From NCBI RefSeq assembly GCF_008632455.1, contig NZ_CP043929.1, forward strand, positions 2,480,001 through 2,544,000: DNA of 64,000 nucleotides, written 5' to 3'. The DNA comes from Methylomonas rhizoryzae. GTDB taxonomy: Bacteria; Pseudomonadota; Gammaproteobacteria; Methylococcales; Methylomonadaceae. Within the stretch, counting starts at the first letter, position 1. Each line of letters opens with the position of its first letter. The notes under the pieces are model-generated. The model did no database searches. It saw nothing but the letters and a program-made list of their open reading frames with translations, and was not told the DNA's origin. The position numbers and the translations under genes were made by a program. Shown one piece after another: positions 17,305-27,605 of this stretch.

Positions 17305-18568
17305 CTCACCCGACTCGGACGATATCGCCGACGTTCTAGGCATGCGTCCCACGCCATCGCAGCCGCTGCGCAAAGGCCTGGCTTGGTTTTTGGCCTTGGC
17401 CTTGGGACTTGCAATTTGGCTGGCATTAAACGGCGAATCCGAAACCGTCGCTTACCAAACCGAAAGTGCGCGCCGCGGCACGTTGTCGGTAACGGTCAGT
17501 GCTACCGGCACCCTGGCGCCGCTCAAGGAAGTGCAAGTCGGCATCGAGGTATCGGGTACCATCAAAAGCGTGGAGGTGGATTACAACGACCAAGTCGAAG
17601 TCGGCCAGGTGTTGGCCCGGCTGGACACTACCCGGCTGGAGGCACAATCGCTGCAGGCGCAGGCCGCCTTGGCGGCGGCCAAGGCCAAAGTGCAGCAAGT
17701 GCAGGCCACGGTCAAGGAAGCCGAAGTGCAACTGGCCAAACTGTTGAACGTAAGGGAACTCAGCGGCGGCAAAGTGCCGTCGCAGTACGACCTGGACGCC
17801 GCCGAGGCCACCCTGGCCCGCGCCCGGGCCGACCAAGCTTCCGCGACCGCCAGCGTGGAACAGGCGCAAGGCACCTTGAACGTCAATTTGACCGACTTGA
17901 CCAAAGCCGTAGTCAAATCGCCGATCAACGGCGTGGTGCTGACCCGCTCGGTGGAGCCGGGCCAAACGGTTGCCTCGCAATTTCAAGCGCCGGTATTGTT
18001 CACCCTAGCCGAGGATTTGACGCAAATGGAATTACAGGTCGACGTGGACGAAGCTGACGTCGGCTTGGTCAAGCCCGGCCAGCACGCCGAATTCAGCGTG
18101 GACGCCTACCCGGATCGCACTTTTCCGGCCGAAATCGTGCAAGTGCGTTACGGTGCCGAAACCGTGGACGGCGTGGTCACTTACAAAACCGTGCTACGGG
18201 TGGACAACGCCGAATTGTCGCTACGCCCCGGCATGACCGCGACCGCCATCATCACCGTGGAACGCCACAACGACGCACTATTGATTCCCAACGGCGCCTT
18301 GCGTTTTACCCCGCCTAAACCGGCGACCGAAGACGAAGCAAACGGCGGCATCTTGGGCGCCCTGCTGCCGCACCCGCCGCGCTCGGAAACCGGTCGGGCC
18401 GTTTCGGCGGCCAGCGACAACCGGCAAACGCTATGGACATTACAAAACGGTAACTTGACCGCCGTCGAAATCGACAAGGGCGCCAGCGACGGCCGCTATA
18501 CCGAAGTCGTTTCCGGCAATTTGCCGGAAGGCGCCGCCATCGTCACCGGACTGGCAAGCAAACCGTGA
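17291..18568 (+). CDS. MacA-like periplasmic adaptor (HlyD/RND type)
   Basis: 425 aa; the ATG at 17291 is set by the strong site AGGAGGATC. One membrane anchor lies at about residues 30-48 (FLALALGLAIWLAL). Then come a biotinyl-lipoyl half (TLAPLKEVQVGIEVSGTIKS), a long alpha-hairpin coiled coil (about 115-200), the second lipoyl half (KSPINGVVLTRSVEPGQTV), a beta-barrel (DEADVGLVKPGQHAEFSVDAYP) and a membrane-proximal part. A variable insert precedes the last domain. It bridges the inner-membrane ABC pump to the outer-membrane duct. Confidence 0.92.
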   Translation: MNDHNSPDSDDIADVLGMRPTPSQPLRKGLAWFLALALGLAIWLALNGESETVAYQTESARRGTLSVTVSATGTLAPLKEVQVGIEVSGTIKSVEVDYNDQVEVGQVLARLDTTRLEAQSLQAQAALAAAKAKVQQVQATVKEAEVQLAKLLNVRELSGGKVPSQYDLDAAEATLARARADQASATASVEQAQGTLNVNLTDLTKAVVKSPINGVVLTRSVEPGQTVASQFQAPVLFTLAEDLTQMELQVDVDEADVGLVKPGQHAEFSVDAYPDRTFPAEIVQVRYGAETVDGVVTYKTVLRVDNAELSLRPGMTATAIITVERHNDALLIPNGALRFTPPKPATEDEANGGILGALLPHPPRSETGRAVSAASDNRQTLWTLQNGNLTAVEIDKGASDGRYTEVVSGNLPEGAAIVTGLASKP

Positions 18569-19272
18569 GTATTAGCGGCCCGTTGCTGGAATTGCAAGCC
18601 GTACACAAACGCTACGGCAGCGGCGACGCCGTCATGCACGCCTTGCGCGGCGTCAGTTTGCGCATATTTCCCGGCGAATTTTTGGCCGTTATGGGACCAA
18701 GCGGCTCGGGCAAAAGCACGTGCATGAACATCTTGGGCTGCATGGACCAACCCAGCGCCGGCCGTTATTGGTTTCGCGGCGTCGACGTCGGCGGCCTGTC
18801 GCGCGACCAGCGTACCCTGCTGCGCCGGCATTATCTGGGGTTTATTTTTCAAGGCTTTAATCTGCTGAACCGTACCTCGGCCCTGGAAAACGTGGAAATG
18901 CCGCTGATTTACCGCGGCATGCCGGCCAAGGAACGACACGCCGCCGCGTTGCAGGCTTTAGACACGGTCGGTTTGCGCGGCTGGGAACGTCACATGCCCA
19001 ACCAGCTGTCGGGCGGTCAACAGCAGCGGGTAGCCATCGCCAGGGCCATCGTCACCCGACCGTTGCTGCTGCTGGCGGACGAGCCGACCGGCAATCTGGA
19101 CAGTCAACGCAGCCGGGAAATCATGCAATTGTTGAGCGCCTTTAACCGCGACTTAGGCATTACCGTGGTCATGGTTACCCACGAGGCCGACATGGCGGCT
19201 TACGCCAAGCGGGTGGTGCTTTTTCGCGACGGTTTGATCGCCCAAGACGGCGCGGAGAACGGAACATGCTGA
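18565..19272 (+). CDS. MacB-like ABC transporter ATPase
   Basis: 235 aa. Walker A GPSGSGKST, signature LSGGQQQRVAIARA, Walker B LLLLADEPTGNLD and the H-loop VTHEAD are intact; it belongs to the LolD/MacB branch. The start is GTG 18565, overlapping the adaptor stop by 4 bp (GTGA), which suggests translational coupling. In E. coli MacB the ATPase and permease are fused; here they are separate genes. Confidence 0.93.
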   Translation: MSISGPLLELQAVHKRYGSGDAVMHALRGVSLRIFPGEFLAVMGPSGSGKSTCMNILGCMDQPSAGRYWFRGVDVGGLSRDQRTLLRRHYLGFIFQGFNLLNRTSALENVEMPLIYRGMPAKERHAAALQALDTVGLRGWERHMPNQLSGGQQQRVAIARAIVTRPLLLLADEPTGNLDSQRSREIMQLLSAFNRDLGITVVMVTHEADMAAYAKRVVLFRDGLIAQDGAENGTC

Positions 19273-20471
19273 GCGTGGCTTTCAAACTGGCGTTTTTGGC
19301 CTTGCAGCGCAATTTGCTGCGCTCGGTCCTGACCATGCTGGGCATCATCATCGGCGTAGCCGCGGTGATCGTGCTGGTCACCCTGGGCAGCGGCGCCACC
19401 CTGCAAGTAACCCAACAAATCTCCAGCCTGGGCAGCAATTTGCTGATGATCAGCGTTGGCAAACGCATGGGGCCGGGACAAAGTTCGTCGGCCCCGGCGT
19501 TTCGCCTGGCCGACGCCGAAGCCATCACCCGCGAGATGCCGGAACTGCAGGCGGTAGCGCCTCAGTCCTCCGCCTCCAGCACCGCGATTTACGCCAACCA
19601 GAACTGGGGTACCACGGTCACCGGCGCTACCGACCAGTATTTCATGGCGACCAATCGGGACGTATCCGCCGGCCGTTTGTTTTCGGCCAGCGAAGCCCGC
19701 TCCGGCGCAGCGGTGTGCGTCATCGGCGAAACGGTGCGCAGCCAGTTGTTCGGCGGGCAAGAACCTATCGGCGCCCGCATCCGCCTGCAAAAGCTGGCTT
19801 GCGAAGTGATAGGCGTGCTGACCGCCAAGGGCCAATCCAGCATGGGTACCGACAAGGACGACCTCGTGGTCGTGCCGTTGCGCACGTTTCAGCGCCGCAT
19901 CGCCGGCAATACCGAAGTCCGGCTGATTCAAGTCTCGGCCAGAGACGGCGTATCCACCGACGACGTCAAGCGGCAACTGCAACAACTGCTGCGTAACCGC
20001 CGGCATTTGGCCGCCGACGAAGACGACAATTTCAACGTCACCGACATGAAGGAAATCGCCGCGATGGTGTCCGGCACCACCAAAATGATGACCAGTCTGT
20101 TAGGCGCAGTAGCAGCGGTCAGCCTGCTGGTGGGCGGCATCGGCATCATGAACATCATGCTGGTGTCGGTGACCGAACGCACCCGCGAAATCGGCATCCG
20201 CCTGGCCATAGGCGCCCTGGAGCGGGAAATCCTGCTGCAATTTCTGGTGGAAGCCGTGGTGCTGTCGTCCACCGGCGGCCTGATTGGCATTTTGTTGGCC
20301 TTGGCCGCGTCGTCGCTGCTGGCCGGCGTGCTGCAAGTGCCTTTGGTACTGAATCTACCCATCATAGTGGGCGCATTCGCCTTTTCCGCCTCGGTCGGCA
20401 TCGCCTTCGGCTACGTCCCGGCCCGCAAAGCCGCCCGGCTGGACCCTATCGAAGCGCTGCGGCACGAATAG
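19266..20471 (+). CDS. MacB-like ABC transporter permease
   Basis: 401 aa, overlapping the ATPase gene by 7 bp. N-terminal helix (LRSVLTMLGIIIGVAAVIVL), a periplasmic MacB-PCD-like domain of about 200 residues, then three helices of the FtsX domain (LLGAVAAVSLLVGGIGIMNI, VTERTREIGIRLAIGA, PARKAARLDPIEALRHE). This class works by mechanotransmission, driving substrates from the periplasm through adaptor and duct. Possible substrates are macrolides, siderophores, peptides or lipids; none is indicated here. Confidence 0.93.
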   Translation: MLSVAFKLAFLALQRNLLRSVLTMLGIIIGVAAVIVLVTLGSGATLQVTQQISSLGSNLLMISVGKRMGPGQSSSAPAFRLADAEAITREMPELQAVAPQSSASSTAIYANQNWGTTVTGATDQYFMATNRDVSAGRLFSASEARSGAAVCVIGETVRSQLFGGQEPIGARIRLQKLACEVIGVLTAKGQSSMGTDKDDLVVVPLRTFQRRIAGNTEVRLIQVSARDGVSTDDVKRQLQQLLRNRRHLAADEDDNFNVTDMKEIAAMVSGTTKMMTSLLGAVAAVSLLVGGIGIMNIMLVSVTERTREIGIRLAIGALEREILLQFLVEAVVLSSTGGLIGILLALAASSLLAGVLQVPLVLNLPIIVGAFAFSASVGIAFGYVPARKAARLDPIEALRHE

Positions 20472-20613
20472 CCGAGCGAATGCCAAAACGAATGCGCGCG
20501 ATTTTGCGCGGTCAAAACCGTATTGAAATCTACAACCGGCTCTGAAATGGTTTAATCATCCCAGACACTTCGAAAGACACTGTTTATACTGTCTTTAGAG
20601 GTGAATGTGAGCG

Positions 20614-22737
20614 CTAAGCGCGCCGGCGTCGCGCTTTGCCGCTCGCTTCCTGGGTATGCTTGGTTTTGAAGGTCTGCCGTTTGGCTTGCTGTTTATCTAA
20701 CGGATTTGGTAAGCCTTTCGGTTGATAGCCGGGAATCAAATGCTGCTTGCCGTTGCCGATCAAATCCGCCCGGCCCATTTGCTTCAGCGCCTCGCGCAGC
20801 AACGGCCAATTGGCCGGATCGTGGTAGCGCAAAAATGCCTTGTGCAAACGGCGTTGTTTCATGCTGCGCGGTATCGAAATATCCGGGGCGTTGCGGCCGA
20901 CTTTATGCAAAGTGTCCTTACCGGAGTGATACATGGCGGTGGCAATCGACATCGGCGACGGCAAAAACGCTTGCACCTGATCGGCGCGAAAACCGTTACG
21001 CTTCAGCCACAGCGCCAGATTCAACATATCGGTATCCGTCGTGCCCGGGTGGGCGGCAATAAAGTACGGGATCAGGTACTGCTCCTTGCCGGCTTCCTTG
21101 GAGTATTTATCGAACATCGCTTTAAAGCGGTCGTAACTGCCCATGCCCGGCTTCATCATTTTCGACAACGGCCCTTGTTCGGTATGTTCCGGGGCGATTT
21201 TTAAATAGCCGCCGACGTGGTGGCTGACCAGTTCTTTGACGTAGGCCGGCGTTTCCACGGCGATGTCATAACGCAAGCCGGAGGCGATGAAAATTTTCTT
21301 GATGCCGGGTAAGGCCCTGGCCCGCCGGTACAGCTTGATCAGCGGCGTTTGATCGGTATTCAGATTTTGGCAAATGCCGGGGTACACGCAAGACGGCTTG
21401 CGGCACGAGGCTTCGATGGCCGGGTCTTTACAGGCCAAACGCCACATATTCGCGGTGGGTCCGCCCAAATCGGAAATGTGGCCGGTAAAGTTCGGCGATA
21501 CGTCGCGTATAGCCTCGATTTCTCGAATAATGGAATCTTCCGAACGATTTTGAATGATGCGGCCTTCGTGTTCGGTAATCGAACAAAAACTGCAGCCGCC
21601 GAAACAACCGCGCATGATCAACACCGAGTGCTGAATCATCTCGAACGCCGGGATGTTGGCCTTGCCGTACTGACGATGCGGCAAGCGCGAATACGGCAAT
21701 TCGAACACGCCATCCATCTCTTGGGTGGTCAAGGGCAAAGGCGGCGGATTGACCCACACTTCGCGGTTATCGTGACGCTGAATCAAAGCCCGCGCGTTAC
21801 CGGGATTGGTTTCGCCGTGCATCACCCTGGAAGCGTGCGCGTACAAAATCGGATCGTCCTTAACCGCGTCGTAATCCGGCAAACGAATCACGGTTTGCCC
21901 GCGCTGACGGTTGGCGATCGGTTTGAATTGAATGACTTGCTCGCCGGCATCGGCCTTTGCCGAGGTTTCGCAGGCCGGCTGCTCCTGATACGGATTGACG
22001 TGCGAAATCACCGCGCCCGGCGCATCCAGCTGGGTGGAATCTTTCTCCAGCCAGCCCTGCGGTACTTGCTTGACGAAGTGCACGGTGCCGCGTATGCCTT
22101 TCAAATCGTGAATGCTTTCGCCTTTGGCCAGCCTGTGGGCAATCTCTACGACTTGCCGTTCGGCGTTACCGTACACCAGCAAGTCAGCCTTGGAATCCAA
22201 CAAAATCGACTTGCGTACCTTGTCCGACCAATAATCGTAATGGGCGATGCGCCGCAAACTGGCTTCTATGCCGCCGATGACGATAGGTACGTTTTTATAC
22301 GCCTCGCGGCAGCGGTGCGAGTACACGTTCACCGCTCGATCCGGACGCTTGCCGGCGGCACCGTCGGCCGTATAGGCGTCGTTGGAACGGATTTTCTTAT
22401 CCGAGGTATAACGATTGACCATGGAATCCATATTGCCGCCGGTTACCCCGAAAAACAATTTGGGCTGGCCTAATTTTCGAAAATCTTCGGCGCTGTGCCA
22501 GTCCGGCTGGGAAATGATCCCCACCCTGAAACCTTGCGCTTCCAGCACCCGGCCGATCACGGCCATGCCGAAGCTGGGGTGATCCACATAGGCGTCGCCG
22601 GTGACCAAAATTACGTCGCACGCATCCCAGCCCAAAGCCTGCATTTCCTCGACGCTCATCGGCAATTGCGGCGCCGGCCCAAAGCGATGGGCCCAAAATT
22701 TACGGTAGCCGAAGATATTCGGTGCGTTGTGAATCAT
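20614..22737 (-). CDS. ygiQ: YgiQ family radical SAM protein
   Basis: 707 aa, close to the family length. N-terminal conserved segment SVEEMQALGWDACDVILVTG, then a cobalamin-binding-like region. The radical SAM cluster motif RGCFGGCSFCSITEHEG carries the CxxxCxxC at about residues 379-386. The UPF0313/YgiQ C-terminal part is present (PGTTDTDMLNLALWLKRNGF, QVQAFLPSPMSIATAMYHSG) with a basic tail. The biochemical role of YgiQ is not established to my knowledge. It is convergent with the macB-like permease gene and stands alone. Confidence 0.93.
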   Translation of the reverse strand: MIHNAPNIFGYRKFWAHRFGPAPQLPMSVEEMQALGWDACDVILVTGDAYVDHPSFGMAVIGRVLEAQGFRVGIISQPDWHSAEDFRKLGQPKLFFGVTGGNMDSMVNRYTSDKKIRSNDAYTADGAAGKRPDRAVNVYSHRCREAYKNVPIVIGGIEASLRRIAHYDYWSDKVRKSILLDSKADLLVYGNAERQVVEIAHRLAKGESIHDLKGIRGTVHFVKQVPQGWLEKDSTQLDAPGAVISHVNPYQEQPACETSAKADAGEQVIQFKPIANRQRGQTVIRLPDYDAVKDDPILYAHASRVMHGETNPGNARALIQRHDNREVWVNPPPLPLTTQEMDGVFELPYSRLPHRQYGKANIPAFEMIQHSVLIMRGCFGGCSFCSITEHEGRIIQNRSEDSIIREIEAIRDVSPNFTGHISDLGGPTANMWRLACKDPAIEASCRKPSCVYPGICQNLNTDQTPLIKLYRRARALPGIKKIFIASGLRYDIAVETPAYVKELVSHHVGGYLKIAPEHTEQGPLSKMMKPGMGSYDRFKAMFDKYSKEAGKEQYLIPYFIAAHPGTTDTDMLNLALWLKRNGFRADQVQAFLPSPMSIATAMYHSGKDTLHKVGRNAPDISIPRSMKQRRLHKAFLRYHDPANWPLLREALKQMGRADLIGNGKQHLIPGYQPKGLPNPLDKQQAKRQTFKTKHTQEASGKARRRRA

Positions 22738-23638
22738 AGAAAACTGCCTGGCGGTAATGCGTGAGGGTTACAGCAATGAAAGACCGTTAACAATCGGCTT
22801 ATCGGACGTTGAGCGCAATCCGGATCCGACACGGCTTACGCGCAGAAGGTTTTGCGGCACCGGCTCCATTGACCGCCTGCCGCACTGCAAGTGCATTATT
22901 TTCCTCGAATTTACTCCCGGCGTCCAATTGAATGCCTGTAACTTTCCGCACCGGTATTTATTAATCCCGGCAAACCACGCCGAAACGCTTAGCATTGACG
23001 CCGGCGGCACCAACCATGCGACCGGTTTACCCGCGGATTTTTAACCATGGGCAAATTACGGGATTTACCCCGGTTTATGACGAAAAATCAGGCATTCCAC
23101 ACAATTCTTTCGCTAGCAACCCCCCTGAATCATTCGGCTATTTGGCATCCGGCAAATGGTCACCCAAAATGCGGATTATCGCTCACACCGTTCCCAGGCC
23201 GGCACACCCACTCCAAAAATTTGCCGCAAGCATCAAGGCGAAAGCGACCATGTCAAAATCTAAGCGGTTAAAACTCAATCGAAATTTCACATTTTCCTCA
23301 CTCTCACGACACACATATCAAGCTTACCCAAGCCGTTATCTATCACTTATACCCAGTCGCTTTACTTATTAAAAATCTCCAATAGTTCGTGCAAACCGGT
23401 AACTATTAATTGATACAGGCATAACAATTGCCTTTGCATGCTTGGTAAACATCAGTTTATTCGCTAGCTGATGCCCAACAGCGATCGATACCGCGGCACT
23501 TGCCACCCCGAGAGCCGCGGGCGCGATTGCCGGCCTTGGCGTTAAGCATGCCGGATTTTTCCGGATTTGCCCGCGCAGGCCGTTAACGGAATTGGCTCTC
23601 GGCCAATTCGTATTCAACCATCAGGGAGATACTTTGCA
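22738..23638. other. 900-bp non-coding gap before the first multiheme gene
   Basis: No frame on either strand looks like a gene. Two small inverted repeats lie in the AT-rich part that probably carries the cytochrome promoter: AATAGTT/AACTATT at 23381-23387 and 23401-23407, and CATCAG/CTGATG at 23450-23455 and 23468-23473. The length is unusual for this compact genome and is compatible with complex regulation or an unseen small RNA. Confidence 0.45.
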
Positions 23639-26600
23639 ATGAGATACAGACCGATAACCCGATTTCAGGGCGGCACAGGCAAATCCATGGCCTGCACCGC
23701 GCTTCTGTTGGGCTTGCTAACCAATCCGCTATACGAAGCGGATGCCGCGTCCAAACCGTTAAAGGCCACGACCAAACGCATTAACGGCGAAATCGCACTG
23801 GTAGGCAAAACCGCTCGCAGCATTCCGCAAGGCGCCAAGATCACCGTCTTCGATGCCGGCAGCAACACTATTGTGTATAGCGGAAGCACCGATAGCAAAC
23901 GGGCTTTCAACATCAAACTTTCAGGTAGTTCAACCACGCCTTGCCTGCTGCGCATGGAAGTTACCAATCCCGGCGACAATACCGTCACCCGGGCCTTGGT
24001 CAAAGTAACCGGCGCCCCGGCAAGTTGCGCGGTTCCCGAGATGGGCATCGCCTCGCCGAGCCAAGACCTCGAAATCGTCGCCGGTCAAACCGTGGATTTT
24101 ACCGCCGGCTCTATCAGCGTCGGCAAGAAGTCCAAAAAAACCGCAGCCGCAGCCGCCGCGGCGACATATGCTTGGTCGTTCGGCGACGGCAGCCAGGACG
24201 GCTCCGGCACCAGTGCCAGCCACACTTACACGATTCCCGGACGCTATAAAGTCACCCTGAGCGGCTGGCTGGACGAACAGTCCGTCAAGGACGCACTGGT
24301 GGTTTCGGTGATCCCGCCCACCGGCAGCAATCCCTATCCTAAAGTCGCCGAACAGCCGGCGCCGCAGCCGGCTTCCGGGATGCCCGGCGCCGACGGCAGC
24401 AACGATACCGATGCCTACGTGGTCATGCCTTTCGAGGACACCGGCATGCAAGGCGGCAGTCAAGTTACCCTACCCTTCAACAGCTTGAATCCTTACAACG
24501 CCTTGAACGCGCAAGTGTTGAAAAAAGTGCCGCGCAAACCCATCATTGTTTCTTCCGACCAAGTCGGCGTGTTCTACTCCGCCGCCTCCAACCCATTGGA
24601 TCCCTTGGGAGCCAACTCCATCAATTCCACCAGCCAGAACTTGTTCGCCGACCAAACCGCCGGTGCCAATTTTGATCCCGACACTACCTTGTGCGTTTGG
24701 TCGTGTTTGCCGACTTACAACAGCGACGGCTCGTTAAAAACGGCCGGTAAGGAAACCAAATTGATAGCCGGCCACGATTATCAAGACGCGGTGCTGGCCA
24801 AAAGCGAGTTCTGGGACCGCTCGTATCAACCCTGGGATAAACAGACCGGCGCGGCGAATCCCGTGCAATACGGGCAAGCCGGCATAGACGGTCACAACCG
24901 AGTGACTTTCAACGGCGTACAAGCCATGACCAAACCGGACCAAGGCATAGCCGGCCACGTCGACGGCGGCACGGGCAAACGCGCCATGCCGGGTATCGCC
25001 GATCCCTACAAACGCAACGACCCGCAAACGTTCGATTACAGCAGCGATCAAAGCGCATTCGTAGCGCAAAACATTCCGGCCAGCGACATCGACGACCAAG
25101 GCCGGGTCAATCCTTATCCTTTGATGCGGGTCGAAGCCAAAGTCGGCGGTCAACGCGTTGCGGCTGCCGACGCGGTATACACCACGGCTTCGGAAACCCG
25201 TTGTCGGGAATGCCATAGCAAGGGCCAAATGGCAGCCGACGATCAGGTATGGCGCACTCCGGTGCATGAAAGCGAATTGCGCAATGCCGACGGCTCTCCG
25301 GGCCCGGCTACCGGCAATGGCAGCTTCTTGGAAGGGCAAACCCCGGCTACGATTCCCAGCCTGAGCGGCGATTTGTTCGCCGACTTTACCAAGTACGGTT
25401 ACGGCCCGGCCATCCACAACCGTTTCGACGACCAGCACGTCGCCTTGACCGATAAAATCGACAACCGCCCACCCAACGTTGGCAAGAACTACGATGCCAA
25501 CGGCTTGCGTACCGACCGGGTAGTTGAATCGCGTTACTGGAATTTAACCGCTAACGCAGCTTGTACCAAAGGCCAAACCGATTGCAAACTGCAACTGCGC
25601 TTGAAATTCAAGGCTGCGGAGGACTACGGCGACAAGGACGACTGGAAGGCCCAGGAAAAAGCGGCACTATTCAACGCCGCACTGATGCACGATTACATGA
25701 CCAAGTATTACTACAATCAGGCATACGGTGAGTTAAACCTGTACGGCAATGCTTACCCGGCGCTGGATCCGGCCGCAGCCAGAACCACGTATGCCACCAC
25801 CTTTGCCGACCAAGCCGAAGAAAAAGGCAAAGGCTCATTAGGTGCGGCCTGCGCCGGCCACCACACCAGTCAGTTGAAAGCCGACATCGGCGCCGGCGCG
25901 CAAGCTTATCAAAACGGCCTGTCCAACTTCTCCGGCACCATGCACGCCTTTCACGGCAAATTGCAGGTTTATAAAGACGGCGAGAACAAGGGCCGGTTGA
26001 TCCGCGACGAACGCGGTCACCCGTTAATGTTCGGCGGCCGTGGTTGGGACTCCATGCACTTCGACGAGGCCAATATCCGGCAAAAAGCGGCTGGAACGGT
26101 CAACGCGGACGGCAGCTTGGTCGATCCGAGCAAGGAAACCCGCAACCTATGGGATACGCTGAAAAACAACTGGGCGCCGGATCGGTTTCCCATGCATCCG
26201 CAAGGTCGATTGCTGTACCCATTCGGCGAACAAGTGGCTATGGATGAAAACTGCAGCAACTGCCATACCGGCAAAACCGAACACGGTTACCGCGACATTC
26301 ACCATGCCGCCGGTCTTAAATGCGACAATTGCCACGGCGACATGCTGGCGGTCGGCAACAGCTATCCCAACGAGCAATACAATTACGCGTTAACGGCCGG
26401 CAGCCTGAAATTAGGCGAGGACGATCCCGATACCCTGACCCAACTGGATTTCAGACGATATTGGATAGACGAACCCGATTGCGGCTCCTGCCATATGGGC
26501 GACGCCAAATCCGGCGATTACAGCCCCGGCGTGATGAAAACCGCCTGGAATGCCGCCGACCCGGCAAAGGCTTCCAGAATACCGATGAACGCCCGTTTCG

Positions 26601-27457
26601 CCGTGATGCCGCACGAAGAGGAAAGACCGGAAAAAGCCACGGCAACCCAAACCGAAGTCGACCTGGGCTTAGCCGCCAAGGTAGGCGATACCTTCTATCG
26701 CAAAGTCAAGTTATCCCAGGCTTTGTACCGGAAAAGCGGCGACGTGCACGGCTCCGGTAGCGGAGGCGACCTGAACTGTTCGACCTGCCACGGCGGTTCG
26801 CACGCTACCTGGCCCAATCCGGAACCTAACGCCAACGACAACCTAACCGCGATACAGCTGCAAGGTTACGAGGGCAAAATCATGGAGTGTTCGGTTTGTC
26901 ACGTCAAAGACGATTTCGTTACCGGCTTGGTGGCGACGGACGGCGGCGATGCCAGCCATGAGTTTCCGAACGGTGCCGGCGTTGCCCAGGGTATTCGAGC
27001 CGGCAATGTGGTCACTCCGGCAAGTTCCAGAGCCTATCTGGCCGGTCCGCACGGCATGCATCCCGTCAACGACGCCTCCTGGTACAAACACGCCGAAGGT
27101 GCCGCGGCCAGCGCCAAACCCAAAAAGATCAACGGCGGCTGGCATAACGACATGGCGAAAAAGCCCGGTCCGGACGGTGAAGACCAATGCGCCGCCTGCC
27201 ACGGCGCCGACCACAAAGGCACGCGCTTGTCTAAAACCCAAGTCGAAAGGACGCTGACCAACGACAAAGGCAAGCCGGTTAAAGTCGCCAAAGACCAAAT
27301 CATCGGCTGCGATCTTTGCCATAGCTTGAAAAAGAGCTTTATCGGCGCCCCGGATCCCAAATCGCCGACGGGCGGTTGGCCGGCGGCTAAAGACCACGCA
27401 CCGCGATTGCCGGAACCGTTCGACAGCAATCCGGACGAAACGGAAGGCCATAGCTAG
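23639..27457 (+). CDS. Large multiheme c-type cytochrome with PKD-like domain (MHC1)
   Basis: 1272 aa from the ATG at 23639 (CAGGGAG upstream). A signal peptide is predicted (ACTALLLGLLTNPLYEADA). Two beta-rich N-terminal regions follow, the second PKD-like (YAWSFGDGSQDG, HTYTIPGRYKVTLSG, about 175-225). Eight CXXCH hemes: residues about 522 (CRECH), 872 (CSNCH), 895 (CDNCH), 948 (CGSCH), 1047 (CSTCH), 1084 (CSVCH), 1184 (CAACH) and 1224 (CDLCH). A ninth site at 738 reads CAGHH, lacking the second Cys. It is homologous to the 1022-aa cytochrome at 29386-32454; both contain SAASNPxDPxGAxSINSTSQ. A role in periplasmic or cell-surface electron transfer is likely; partner and substrate are unknown. 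Confidence 0.88.
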   Translation: MRYRPITRFQGGTGKSMACTALLLGLLTNPLYEADAASKPLKATTKRINGEIALVGKTARSIPQGAKITVFDAGSNTIVYSGSTDSKRAFNIKLSGSSTTPCLLRMEVTNPGDNTVTRALVKVTGAPASCAVPEMGIASPSQDLEIVAGQTVDFTAGSISVGKKSKKTAAAAAAATYAWSFGDGSQDGSGTSASHTYTIPGRYKVTLSGWLDEQSVKDALVVSVIPPTGSNPYPKVAEQPAPQPASGMPGADGSNDTDAYVVMPFEDTGMQGGSQVTLPFNSLNPYNALNAQVLKKVPRKPIIVSSDQVGVFYSAASNPLDPLGANSINSTSQNLFADQTAGANFDPDTTLCVWSCLPTYNSDGSLKTAGKETKLIAGHDYQDAVLAKSEFWDRSYQPWDKQTGAANPVQYGQAGIDGHNRVTFNGVQAMTKPDQGIAGHVDGGTGKRAMPGIADPYKRNDPQTFDYSSDQSAFVAQNIPASDIDDQGRVNPYPLMRVEAKVGGQRVAAADAVYTTASETRCRECHSKGQMAADDQVWRTPVHESELRNADGSPGPATGNGSFLEGQTPATIPSLSGDLFADFTKYGYGPAIHNRFDDQHVALTDKIDNRPPNVGKNYDANGLRTDRVVESRYWNLTANAACTKGQTDCKLQLRLKFKAAEDYGDKDDWKAQEKAALFNAALMHDYMTKYYYNQAYGELNLYGNAYPALDPAAARTTYATTFADQAEEKGKGSLGAACAGHHTSQLKADIGAGAQAYQNGLSNFSGTMHAFHGKLQVYKDGENKGRLIRDERGHPLMFGGRGWDSMHFDEANIRQKAAGTVNADGSLVDPSKETRNLWDTLKNNWAPDRFPMHPQGRLLYPFGEQVAMDENCSNCHTGKTEHGYRDIHHAAGLKCDNCHGDMLAVGNSYPNEQYNYALTAGSLKLGEDDPDTLTQLDFRRYWIDEPDCGSCHMGDAKSGDYSPGVMKTAWNAADPAKASRIPMNARFAVMPHEEERPEKATATQTEVDLGLAAKVGDTFYRKVKLSQALYRKSGDVHGSGSGGDLNCSTCHGGSHATWPNPEPNANDNLTAIQLQGYEGKIMECSVCHVKDDFVTGLVATDGGDASHEFPNGAGVAQGIRAGNVVTPASSRAYLAGPHGMHPVNDASWYKHAEGAAASAKPKKINGGWHNDMAKKPGPDGEDQCAACHGADHKGTRLSKTQVERTLTNDKGKPVKVAKDQIIGCDLCHSLKKSFIGAPDPKSPTGGWPAAKDHAPRLPEPFDSNPDETEGHS

Positions 27458-27481
27458 CCTTACGGCTTAACCGGCAAAACG

Positions 27482-27507
27482 AAAAGGCGCAGGGATGCGC
27501 CTTTTTT
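27482..27507 (+). terminator. Intrinsic terminator after MHC1
   Basis: AAAAGGCGCAGGGATGCGCC followed by six T: a GC-rich stem (GGCGCA/TGCGCC) with A and T tracts on the two sides, 25 bp after the cytochrome stop. The A tract also allows function from the minus strand. Confidence 0.85.
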
Positions 27508-27605
27508 CGAGGTTAGATGCAGCCGGAACGCAGCAAATAACGCCGGACAAGCACAAAGCATGGCTGGAAAGCCGATTGTCCTGGGTAGCCAATTACTGCC
27601 ATTGA

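Noticed and set aside
21349..22473. 374-codon open frame on the plus strand inside the YgiQ gene
   Set aside because: Antisense shadow of ygiQ; the protein lacks any family pattern while the minus strand encodes a clear radical SAM protein.
22738..23638. Possible small genes in the 900-bp gap before MHC1
   Set aside because: Frames of 70-125 codons exist, but none has a ribosome site with family-like sequence.
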